Assembly: GCA_905480065.1 (NCBI GenBank)
Contig: CAJQOV010000107.1
Span: 1 to 15,492 of the forward strand
DNA: 15,492 bases
Direction of reading: 5' to 3'
DNA from: an uncultured Gammaproteobacteria bacterium
GTDB lineage: Bacteria; Pseudomonadota; Gammaproteobacteria; UBA9214
Shown: one piece after another, positions 1 through 5,867 of the stretch
Numbering within the stretch: position 1 is the stretch's first letter
Layout: every line of letters starts with the position of its first letter
The notes under the pieces: generated by a model
Seen by the model: only the letters and a program-made list of their open reading frames with translations
Database searches by the model: none
Told to the model about the DNA's origin: nothing
Program-made: the position numbers and the translations under genes

Positions 1-1143
1 TCACTGGTCAGCGAGATCGCGGACGGTTTGCACGTAGATCTTGCCACGCCTGAAGCGCTGGACGTGTTACTGGCCGCGAATGGCGAGCGTGCGTTTTGCG
101 GGGTGGTTGCCACCGATGATGCCGTAGTGGAGCTGGGTAGCCGTATCGCCGCCGCGCTTGGCCTGCCAAATAACCCGCCCCATGCGGCGCGTTGTTCGCA
201 GCGCAAGGACCTGTCGCGGCAGGCACTGCGGCAGGCCGGTGCCGGTGTGCCCGGTTTTGCGCTAATCGATCTGGCCCAACCATTGAAAACCCAGTTGCAG
301 GCATTACCGCTGCCCTGTGTACTCAAGCCACTGTCCATGTCCGGCAGCCGTGGCGTCATTCGGGTCGATACCCTGCCGCAGGCACTGGCTGCCTGTGACC
401 GCATCCGGGCAATACTCGACACCGACCCGCCCGCTGACGACTTTGTTGCCACGCATCTGTTGATGGAATGCTTCGTCGCTGGCCCGGAGGTGGCAGTGGA
501 AGGCCTGTTGCGTGGGGGTGTGCTGACGCCACTGGCGATTTTCGACAAGCCGGATCCGCTGGATGGGCCGTATTTCGAGGAAACCTACTACATCACGCCA
601 TCACGACACCCAGCGTCTGTGCAACACGACATCATTCGCAGCGTTGCGGCAGCATGCCGTGCGCTTGGTCTGCGCGAAGGCCCGGTGCATGCCGAGCTGC
701 GTATTACGCCGCAGGGTTGCGTGATGATGGAAGTCGCAGCCCGCACCATTGGTGGGGAGTGCGCACGGTTGCTGAAATTTGCCACCGGTCATGGTCTGGA
801 AGAGCTGGTGATTGCACATGCCAGCGGACAGGCGCTGGATGCGGCGCCGGCAGCGGGGGCTGCAGGAGTATTGATGATCCCGATCCCGCAGGCCGGCATC
901 CTGCGCCGTGTCGAGGGGCTGTCCGCCGCGCGTGCCGTGCCGGGTATAGAAGATATCTCGATTGCCATCCGCGACGGATATGAACTGGTGCCGTTGCCGG
1001 AAGGTGCCAGTTACCTGGGCTTTGTGTTTGCGTACGGTGACGAGCCGTCGGCCGCGGAGGCGGCACTGCGCGCGGCCTGTGCGGAACTGAACTTTGTGGT
1101 TGCTCCCCTGCTGCGGCTGCAGGACGAACGTAACGTACAATAA
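1..1143 (+). CDS. ATP-grasp ligase, L-amino-acid-ligase-like (5' truncated)
   Basis: The frame is open from base 1, so the N-terminus lies outside the window; a TTG at 28 is only an internal codon. The visible part has an ATP-grasp fold: a nucleotide-binding strand-loop (CVLKPLSMSGSRGV, near 319-360), a central stretch with MECFVAGPEVAVEG (near 463-500), and the metal/ATP-binding end with HAELRITPQG followed by MMEVAARTIGGE (near 688-760). The last ~100 residues (PIPQAGILRRVEGL, AVPGIED, PLPEGASYLGFVFAYG) look like the C-terminal domain found in bacterial L-amino acid ligases of the BacD/YwfE type. These enzymes use ATP to form an acyl-phosphate and join it to an amine. The substrate cannot be told from sequence. 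The stop codon lies 1 bp from the convergent yggX stop, and I see no terminator between them. It could instead be a biotin-carboxylase-like or PurD-like ligase; family certainty is high, substrate unknown. Confidence 0.85.
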   Translation, partial: SLVSEIADGLHVDLATPEALDVLLAANGERAFCGVVATDDAVVELGSRIAAALGLPNNPPHAARCSQRKDLSRQALRQAGAGVPGFALIDLAQPLKTQLQALPLPCVLKPLSMSGSRGVIRVDTLPQALAACDRIRAILDTDPPADDFVATHLLMECFVAGPEVAVEGLLRGGVLTPLAIFDKPDPLDGPYFEETYYITPSRHPASVQHDIIRSVAAACRALGLREGPVHAELRITPQGCVMMEVAARTIGGECARLLKFATGHGLEELVIAHASGQALDAAPAAGAAGVLMIPIPQAGILRRVEGLSAARAVPGIEDISIAIRDGYELVPLPEGASYLGFVFAYGDEPSAAEAALRAACAELNFVVAPLLRLQDERNVQ

Positions 1144-1144
1144 G

Positions 1145-1429
1145 TTACTTCTTGGCTCCCGGTGGCTGGAAGCCCTTTGGCATGCCACCGTGTTCGCCCT
1201 CACCGAACAGAAAACCGAGCATATGCTGTTCGATGACTTCGATGCTGGTGGGGTCCGCCGTATTCAGTCCATTCTCGTTGATGATCATGGTCAGTCGTTC
1301 CAGCCACTGTTTCCAGCCTTCCGCAGAGACATTTTCGTAAATCCGTTCACCCAGTGAGCCCGGGTGCGGAATGGTGTCCAGTCCTTCGGCTTCGCGCTTT
1401 AGAACAACACAGGTGACGATGCGGCCCAT
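1145..1429 (-). CDS. yggX: Probable Fe(2+)-trafficking protein YggX
   Basis: This 94-residue protein matches the YggX family over its whole length. Cys7 in the N-terminal MGRIVTC motif, the KREAEGL segment, PGSLGERIY, SAEGWKQWLE and the TMIINENGLN block are all present, as in E. coli YggX. YggX is a small cytosolic protein that protects iron-sulfur clusters from oxidative damage and takes part in iron trafficking. The start at 1429 was chosen because a GGAGG Shine-Dalgarno lies about 9 bases upstream and the family begins at this Met; a longer reading to 1483 adds 18 residues unlike the family. The tail after residue 76 is glycine- and proline-rich. It is transcribed in the same direction as hemJ, 136 bp downstream of it, and a hairpin repeat sits in between. 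In many gammaproteobacteria yggX follows mutY; here it does not. Confidence 0.95.
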   Translation of the reverse strand: MGRIVTCVVLKREAEGLDTIPHPGSLGERIYENVSAEGWKQWLERLTMIINENGLNTADPTSIEVIEQHMLGFLFGEGEHGGMPKGFQPPGAKK

Positions 1430-1475
1430 GGGGAAAACCTCCGGAATATTGTTAACCATGACAATTCTGATCAAT

Positions 1476-1505
1476 GTCATCATTCCCCGCGCAAGCGGGG
1501 ATGAC
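1476..1505. repeat. REP-like GC hairpin between hemJ and yggX
   Basis: An inverted repeat: left arm TCATTCCCCGC (1480-1490), loop GCAA, right arm GCGGGGATGA (1495-1504), perfectly paired except for one bulged T. It resembles the short dispersed proteobacterial intergenic palindromes of the type CATTCCCGC-GMAA-GCGGGAATG. It has no T-tract on the minus strand, so a terminator role downstream of hemJ is possible but unproven. Only one copy is in this window. Confidence 0.6.
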
Positions 1506-1565
1506 TTATTCAGATGTTACCTGGTTCAGTGTAACCGAAACTGCGCTTTACTTCCTTCCCTTGCA

Positions 1566-1988
1566 TCAGAAGGGTTTTGCCACGACCAGTAGCACAATGG
1601 CAACCAGCAGCAGGGCCGGGATTTCATTGATCCAGCGGTAAAACACATGGCTGTGGTGTGCGGTGCCGGCACGAAATTCGCGCATGATCTTCAGGCAGTA
1701 CAGGTGATATACCAGTAACGCACCGACCAGCACCAGCTTGGCCATCAGCCAGACCGAGCCATGCCAGGCGGCCCATGCGTAGTCGGCCAGCATCCAGATT
1801 CCGAAAATGGCCGTCAGCACGGCGCCGATGGTCATGATGATAAACAGCTTGCGTTCCATGATCACGAAGCGCGCATGGCTGATGTCATCGGTGGCATCGG
1901 CGTGATAGACAAACAGGCGCGGCAGATAGAACAGCCCGGCGAACCAGGTCACCATGAAGATGACGTGCCATGCCTTTAACCAGAGCAT
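1566..1988 (-). CDS. hemJ: Protoporphyrinogen IX oxidase, HemJ family
   Basis: A 140-residue integral membrane protein of the HemJ (UPF0093) family, which oxidises protoporphyrinogen IX to protoporphyrin IX in haem synthesis. The family signature is clear at the N-terminus: WLKAWHVIFMVTWFAGL then FYLPRLFVYH (residues 3-29), followed by FVIMERKLF (about 41-49) and a C-terminal NEIPALLLV segment. About four transmembrane helices are visible (roughly residues 5-23, 48-70, 79-100 and 118-138), and the length is normal for the family. The ATG at 1988 has GGAG nine bases upstream and lies inside the 3' end of the preceding redoxin gene (13-bp overlap), implying translational coupling. The conserved His8 and the MERKL segment are typical of the presumed haem/substrate region. 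The direct neighbour being a membrane-tethered thioredoxin-like protein is suggestive but does not prove a shared function. Confidence 0.93.
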   Translation of the reverse strand: MLWLKAWHVIFMVTWFAGLFYLPRLFVYHADATDDISHARFVIMERKLFIIMTIGAVLTAIFGIWMLADYAWAAWHGSVWLMAKLVLVGALLVYHLYCLKIMREFRAGTAHHSHVFYRWINEIPALLLVAIVLLVVAKPF

Positions 1989-2530
1989 GCGGGGTGGCTC
2001 CGGAGTGCGTCTGCACAGGGTTGCCCGCTGCGGGTCTGTTGCAGCATGCCCAGGATGTCCTGGCGCAACCGGGGCATACTCATCGCGCCGACCTTCTGGT
2101 AAACGATGTGCCCGTCCGGGGCGATCAGGAACGACGTCGGTGTCAGCCGGACATTGCCGAAGGCCCGTGCGGCATCGGCCTGGATATCGAGTGCGATCGG
2201 GTAGGGGATGTTGCGTGCATCGCGCATGGCAAGTACATGATTGGGTGGATCGTAGTCCATTGCGATGGCGATGATTTCAAGCCCTTGCGGGGCAAGTTCC
2301 CGGTACAGGTCGATGAGATGCGGCATTTCCTTGATGCAGCCGGGGCAGGTGGTGGCCCAGAAAGTCACCAGCAGCGGTTTGCCGCGGTAGTCGGCCAGAT
2401 TCAGTTTCCTGCCGTCGATACTCAGTACGCTGATGTCGGGACTGTCCCGCAGGCCGGCCGGTGCCAGCCACAGCCAGGCGAGTGCGCCGAGCAGGGCGAC
2501 GGCAAACAGGGTTATCAGCGTTTCTTTCAT
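1976..2530 (-). CDS. TlpA/ResA-like membrane-anchored thioredoxin-fold protein
   Basis: A 184-residue protein with one N-terminal membrane anchor or signal segment (residues about 4-23) followed by an AlkC-TSA/redoxin thioredoxin fold. The active-site motif is WATTCPGC (Cys62 and Cys65), followed by the family-typical KEMPHL helix; the cis-proline loop is TPTSF and the next strand LIAPDGHIVYQKVG, all as in TlpA/ResA proteins. It should face the periplasm and act as a thiol-disulfide reductase, for example in cytochrome c maturation or general thiol reduction. The C-terminal ~20 residues (two further cysteines, in QPCAD and HPAC) lie beyond the fold and overlap the hemJ start. Its ATG overlaps the stop of the upstream DUF4126 gene in an ATGA junction (2527-2530), so the three genes form one operon. 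The exact substrate is unknown. Confidence 0.88.
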   Translation of the reverse strand: MKETLITLFAVALLGALAWLWLAPAGLRDSPDISVLSIDGRKLNLADYRGKPLLVTFWATTCPGCIKEMPHLIDLYRELAPQGLEIIAIAMDYDPPNHVLAMRDARNIPYPIALDIQADAARAFGNVRLTPTSFLIAPDGHIVYQKVGAMSMPRLRQDILGMLQQTRSGQPCADALRSHPACSG

Positions 2531-3180
2531 GAGGATTCTTTACTGTCGTTGATGGGGCGTGGCTGTTCGTCGCCGGGGCCGGACCTTTTTCCCGAAAACA
2601 GCCGGCCGAGAAAACCTGCCACGCGCTTGATGCTGCGCCACAGCTTCGGCAGCAGCCAGATCATCAGCAGGATAAACAATACCAGTAACACAATAAACAG
2701 TACCGGGTTGTAGAGTGCAGTCCAGAGCCCCGCTATTACGGCGACATCCTCGCCGATCGAGGCCAGCCAGTTGCTGAACGGTTCCGGTGAGGTATTGATG
2801 AGCATGCGGCTGCCGGCCTTGGTGACATGGGTGCCGGTGGCGAGTGCGCCACCGGCGATGGCTGCCGCGAGGTGGGCTGCCGGACCCACGTCACCGATGG
2901 CGCCGGCGGCGAGGATGGCGCCGGCCGGTATACGGATGAAGGTGGACAGGCCATCCCAGCCGGTATCTACCCCGGGGATCTTGTCTGCAAAAAATTCCAC
3001 GCAGTACATCAGGCCCGCAGCGAGCATCACCATCGGGTCGGTCAGGATCTGCAGGTCCGGGGGGAGATCGATATGGCCGGTGCTGCCCATGTATCCCAGC
3101 ATGAGGATGGCGGCATACAGATTGATGCCGCTGGCCCAGGCAACGCCCATGGTCAGTGCAATTGTCTGGGTGATGTCCAT
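2527..3180 (-). CDS. DUF4126 family membrane protein
   Basis: A 217-residue multi-spanning membrane protein matching the DUF4126 family: N-terminal TIALTMGVAWASGINLYAA, then FFADKIPGVDTGWDGL (around residues 63-78), IRIPAGAILAAGA, and the small-residue-rich GPAAHLAAAIAGGALA helix. A hydrophobic C-terminal helix (about 162-178) is followed by a basic and then acidic cytoplasmic tail. The function of the family is not known. It is the first gene of the minus-strand operon with the redoxin and hemJ, coupled to the redoxin by a 4-bp ATGA overlap. The start is the first ATG of the frame and gives the family's normal N-terminus, but only a weak purine-rich stretch (CCGGGG) precedes it. It is divergent from mscL, with 228 bp between the two starts. 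Confidence 0.85.
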   Translation of the reverse strand: MDITQTIALTMGVAWASGINLYAAILMLGYMGSTGHIDLPPDLQILTDPMVMLAAGLMYCVEFFADKIPGVDTGWDGLSTFIRIPAGAILAAGAIGDVGPAAHLAAAIAGGALATGTHVTKAGSRMLINTSPEPFSNWLASIGEDVAVIAGLWTALYNPVLFIVLLVLFILLMIWLLPKLWRSIKRVAGFLGRLFSGKRSGPGDEQPRPINDSKESS

Positions 3181-3353
3181 GCCGCTGCGACCCCGGAAAA
3201 GTGCGCGTGTTCAGTAATGGCAGCGCCGGGACTGCAAAATTCAGCATTCCGGCACTGTTCAGTTGTATCCAGATGGCGACACGTTACCATAACCGACTGT
3301 AAAGAAAAAAGAAAACAGGGGAGAAAAAATATCAAAAAGCGCCTCTGACTCAA

Positions 3354-3359
3354 TATAAT
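3354..3359 (+). promoter_or_regulatory. Candidate -10 element for mscL
   Basis: A perfect TATAAT lies 50 bp upstream of the mscL GTG. No good -35 hexamer is seen 16-18 bp upstream; that region is an A-rich tract (about 3300-3338) that could act as an UP-like element or reflect use of another sigma factor such as the stationary-phase one. The match is visible; promoter activity is inferred. Confidence 0.45.
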
Positions 3360-3408
3360 AGTCGCGCTGTGATGCGTTTGTCATTGACTCACCGATCAGG
3401 AGGCGCTG

Positions 3409-3861
3409 GTGCTGGAAGAATTCAAAAAATTTGCCATGCGCGGCAATGTCATCGATATGGCCGTCGGTATCGTCATTGGTGCTGCGTTCGGCAAGATTGT
3501 CACCTCGTTTGTCAATGATGTCCTGATGCCCCCGCTCGGCAAGCTGATGGGTGGCGTTGACTTCAGTAATCTGTTTATCAACCTGGGTGCGGAGTCCTAC
3601 CCTTCGCTGGCTGCTGCACAGCAAGCCGGCGCAGCCACGCTCAATTATGGTCTGTTTATCAATACCGTACTGGACTTCACCATCGTGGCCTTTGCGATTT
3701 TCATGCTGGTCAAGGCAATGAACAGGATGAGGGCGGCGGAGCTACCGAAGGCGCCGGATACCAGGGCCTGCCCGCAGTGCATGTCGGACATTCCGATTGG
3801 CGCGAAGCGTTGCAGGTTCTGCACCTCGCAGGTGATTGACACGACTTTTTTAACCCAGTAA
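3409..3861 (+). CDS. mscL: Large-conductance mechanosensitive channel MscL with C-terminal zinc ribbon
   Basis: A 150-residue MscL. The N-terminal amphipathic helix and first membrane helix are textbook (EEFKKFAMRGNVIDMAVG, then IVIGAAFGKIV, residues 3-32), with PPLGKLMGG after TM1, a periplasmic loop with FINLGA, and TM2 (NTVLDFTIVAFAIFMLVKAMN, about 85-105). MscL opens under membrane tension on hypo-osmotic shock. The start is GTG with AGGAGG five bases upstream; the next ATG would cut into the first helix. Unusually, the cytoplasmic tail is not the common KEELLLTEIRDLL-type bundle helix but CPQC (residues 124-127) ... CRFC (138-141), a treble-clef or zinc-ribbon-like pair of CxxC motifs. 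Tails of this kind occur in a minority of MscL proteins. It is followed after 19 bp by a small lipoprotein, and the pair ends at a terminator. Confidence 0.95.
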   Translation: MLEEFKKFAMRGNVIDMAVGIVIGAAFGKIVTSFVNDVLMPPLGKLMGGVDFSNLFINLGAESYPSLAAAQQAGAATLNYGLFINTVLDFTIVAFAIFMLVKAMNRMRAAELPKAPDTRACPQCMSDIPIGAKRCRFCTSQVIDTTFLTQ

Positions 3862-3880
3862 CACAACCAGGAGTAATGCT

Positions 3881-4225
3881 ATGAACAAAAAACTGATTCT
3901 TGTCGTCTGTATGGCCCTTATGATCGCGGGATGTGGCGACAAGGATGATGCAGCATCCGGCAGCGCAGAGCCGACCATGATGGACAAGGCCATGGACGCA
4001 ACCAGCGACACAATGGATGCAGCCGGTGAGAAGGCTGATGAGGCTGGCGAAGCAGTCAGTGAAACTGCCGGTGAAGCCATGCAGGGCGCTGATGATATGG
4101 CGTCTGAAGCCGTGGATGAGGCAAAGAGTGCAGTGCACGATGCGGCTGAAGGCGTAGCCGAGGCAACTGAAGAGAGCGCAGAAAAAGCTGGTGATGCTGC
4201 CAGTGATGCAATGCCGGCCAAGTAA
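3881..4225 (+). CDS. Small lipoprotein with seven 11-residue (LEA-like) repeats
   Basis: A 114-residue protein with a lipoprotein signal peptide: basic KK at 3-4, hydrophobic core, and lipobox IAG|C with Cys18. Gly19-Asp20 follow; Asp is at +3, not +2, so outer-membrane sorting is likely but not certain. After a short linker the chain is a run of seven contiguous 11-residue repeats (residues 34-110). Position 10 is acidic in all seven, position 4 is Ala or Val in all seven, position 11 is Ala, Ser or Thr in all seven, and position 2 is Asp, Glu or Gln. This hendecad pattern resembles group-3 LEA proteins and predicts a long, very acidic amphipathic helix or coiled coil, possibly disordered when hydrated. 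The start has AGGAG seven bases upstream. It probably shares a transcript with mscL, suggesting an osmotic or desiccation-related envelope role, which is inference. Confidence 0.85.
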   Translation: MNKKLILVVCMALMIAGCGDKDDAASGSAEPTMMDKAMDATSDTMDAAGEKADEAGEAVSETAGEAMQGADDMASEAVDEAKSAVHDAAEGVAEATEESAEKAGDAASDAMPAK

Positions 4226-4249
4226 AGCAATCACGGCAGGTTGTTGACA

Positions 4250-4282
4250 GGCGGTCAGGCGCAAGCCTGGCCGCCTTTTTTT
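4250..4282 (+). terminator. Rho-independent terminator after the mscL-lipoprotein unit
   Basis: An 11-bp stem (GGCGGTCAGGC at 4250-4260 with GCCTGGCCGCC at 4265-4275, one G-U wobble), GCAA tetraloop, and a run of seven T (4276-4282). It lies 24 bp after the lipoprotein stop codon and is a strong canonical terminator. Confidence 0.95.
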
Positions 4283-4330
4283 CGCGCAACGAGTGCTGTC
4301 ATGTTGCATGCTTTATTCCAGCTCTTCCGC

Positions 4331-4361
4331 GCAGGCCGGGTGACGGATATCCCGGGCCTGC
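4331..4361. repeat. Intergenic inverted repeat upstream of galT
   Basis: GCAGGCCGGG (4331-4340) pairs with CCCGGGCCTGC (4351-4361) with one bulged C, leaving a 10-base loop. There is no T-tract. It sits in the 286-bp gap (4283-4568) between the terminator and galT. That gap otherwise holds only a weak promoter candidate; the frame open from 4401 looks like non-coding read-through into galT. Confidence 0.45.
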
Positions 4362-4516
4362 ATTCCTGTTCTGTAGCGAGCAAATTTTCCGCTGCTGGCA
4401 TTGCCCGGCGGGATCGTTCTGCTCCTGTTTGCCGCGGTACCTCACAACGACCGCAGCCGCGGACTCTGCGCTGGTAATTTGTCTGCAAGTCGCCGCTATT
4501 CGCGGTTATCCTGCGC

Positions 4517-4522
4517 TAGAAT
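4517..4522 (+). promoter_or_regulatory. Candidate -10 element for the galT operon
   Basis: TAGAAT matches the sigma-70 -10 consensus at five of six positions and would give a leader of about 40 bases before the galT GTG. No clear -35 hexamer is seen at the right distance, so this is a weak call. Confidence 0.3.
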
Positions 4523-4568
4523 AGTGAAAATCAACCTGGGTAATTTCAGTGCTACAAGGACAGCAATC

Positions 4569-5642
4569 GTGAGTTCAGAGAATCCCATACGGGAAATCCG
4601 CATCAACCCCGTCGTGCCATCGGAATCCGTGCTGGTTGCAACCGCGCGCGGCTTGCGGCCGCGTGAACAGGAGGAGCGGATTCCGCATGATGGCCGTGAA
4701 CACGTGGAAACCTGCCCGTTTTGCCGCGGCAATGAAAACATGACCCCGCCCACGATTCTGGCGCAGCCTTCCGAGCAGGAGTGGCAGGTGCGAATCGTGC
4801 AGAACCTGTTTCCGGTGCTGGGTACGGAAAGTGACCGCAACAATATCAGCCTCGGTATGCAGCAGGTGATGGACGGGTATGGGCGGCATGAAGTGATTAT
4901 TGATTATCATCACCATGGCATAGAAATCCATGAAATGTCACAGCAGCACCTGGAAATGTTGCTGGGGGTCTATCGTGCGCGCATGGAGGAGCTGTTCAAT
5001 TCGGACAACCGGATTCGCTATGTGCTGGTGTTCAAGAACTTCGGTGCAGCAGCCGGGGCGAGCATCAAGCATACCCACAGCCAGTTGATTGCCATGCCGA
5101 TCATCCCGGAGAATGTCTATAACGAGGTAGCCTGCAGCCAGGCGTATTATGCGAAACATCACCAGTGTGTGTTTTGCAGCCTGATCGATGAGGCGCTCAC
5201 CTACGAAGCCACGATCTACAATCGCGAGTCCGGTGAGGTGCGTCGCAAGATCGATGTCGGTCAGTACGTAGTCGAACGTAGCGAGCGTTTTATCGCCATC
5301 AAGCCGTTTGCCAGTCGCTACGAATGGGAAGTCCATATCATGCCGCTGGTGCACAACAGCAACTTCATGCGCGCAACGCCGGAAGACCTGGCGGATTTCT
5401 CCGGCGTGCTGAAGCGTACCATGCAACGTCTCGACAAGGTGCTGGGCGGCGCGCAGTACAACTACTACTTCCATACCGTGCCGCGTTGCGAGTCTTTGCA
5501 GGACTGCGATTCCAGTTATCACTGGCACATGGAAATCTGTCCGCGCACCTCGATCCCGTCCGGTTTCGAACTGGGCTCCGGTCTGTTCGTCACGACCATC
5601 AGTCCGGAAGATGCGGCGCGGCAGCTGCGCGAGGCCCTGTAA
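4569..5642 (+). CDS. galT: Galactose-1-phosphate uridylyltransferase family protein
   Basis: A 357-residue member of the GalT (COG1085) family, HIT superfamily, which transfers UMP between UDP-glucose and galactose-1-phosphate through a uridylyl-histidine. Visible features from the GTG start: CPFC zinc pair (Cys49, Cys52) followed by GNENMTPP; the active site KHTHSQ (His168, His170, Gln172); a second CxxC (Cys200, Cys203); IKPFASRYEWEVHIMP; and the C-terminal HWHMEICPR (His318, His320). The protein belongs to the compact branch seen in many proteobacteria and archaea, whose members may act on other nucleotidyl donors (ADP-glucose phosphorylase-like enzymes are relatives). The start GTG has AAGGA eight bases upstream; the frame continues 5' to 4401 but that part is unlike the family. 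Its stop codon shares a base with the next ATG (TAATG). No other Leloir-pathway genes are nearby, so the galactose role is uncertain. Confidence 0.88.
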   Translation: MSSENPIREIRINPVVPSESVLVATARGLRPREQEERIPHDGREHVETCPFCRGNENMTPPTILAQPSEQEWQVRIVQNLFPVLGTESDRNNISLGMQQVMDGYGRHEVIIDYHHHGIEIHEMSQQHLEMLLGVYRARMEELFNSDNRIRYVLVFKNFGAAAGASIKHTHSQLIAMPIIPENVYNEVACSQAYYAKHHQCVFCSLIDEALTYEATIYNRESGEVRRKIDVGQYVVERSERFIAIKPFASRYEWEVHIMPLVHNSNFMRATPEDLADFSGVLKRTMQRLDKVLGGAQYNYYFHTVPRCESLQDCDSSYHWHMEICPRTSIPSGFELGSGLFVTTISPEDAARQLREAL

Positions 5643-5848
5643 TGAGCGGAATGAATAAATACGAAGCGGAGTACGCGCAGGAGCTGGAGCGGATAATCCA
5701 GCGCATGCAGAAGATCCAGCGCACCATCAAGGCATCACACCAGCCGGCATCGATGCTGGAACTGGAAGAACTCAAGTTACTGGGGCGCGAATATGCGCGC
5801 ATCATTGAGCATATGACAAATCCGCCGGCCGATACCGCACTCGTTTAA
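5642..5848 (+). CDS. Small charged helical protein, translationally coupled to galT
   Basis: A 68-residue protein starting at the ATG that overlaps the galT stop by one base (TAATG), with GAGG seven bases upstream; an internal ATG at 5651 is a poorer choice. Residues 5-60 are a highly charged, probably helical stretch (YEAEYAQELERIIQRMQKIQR, broken before SHQPAS, then LELEELKLLGREYARIIEHM), which suggests a helical hairpin or coiled coil. It has no signal peptide or membrane segment, so it should be cytosolic. I do not recognise the family. It sits between galT and the YjgR-like ATPase with 19 bp to the latter, so it is part of that operon, and could be a partner subunit of either neighbour. 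The reading is supported by gene packing rather than by homology. Confidence 0.8.
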   Translation: MSGMNKYEAEYAQELERIIQRMQKIQRTIKASHQPASMLELEELKLLGREYARIIEHMTNPPADTALV

Positions 5849-5867
5849 CTCTAACGGAGCCCGGAAC

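Noticed and set aside
2277..2530. Other open frames inside the redoxin, galT, yjgR, argC and citrate synthase genes
   Set aside because: They are shadows in other frames of well-supported genes, typical of GC-rich DNA, and show no family motifs.
4401..4568. N-terminal extension of the GalT frame
   Set aside because: The 56 extra residues are unlike the GalT family, and a GTG with AAGGA at 4569 gives the expected N-terminus, so this is untranslated leader.
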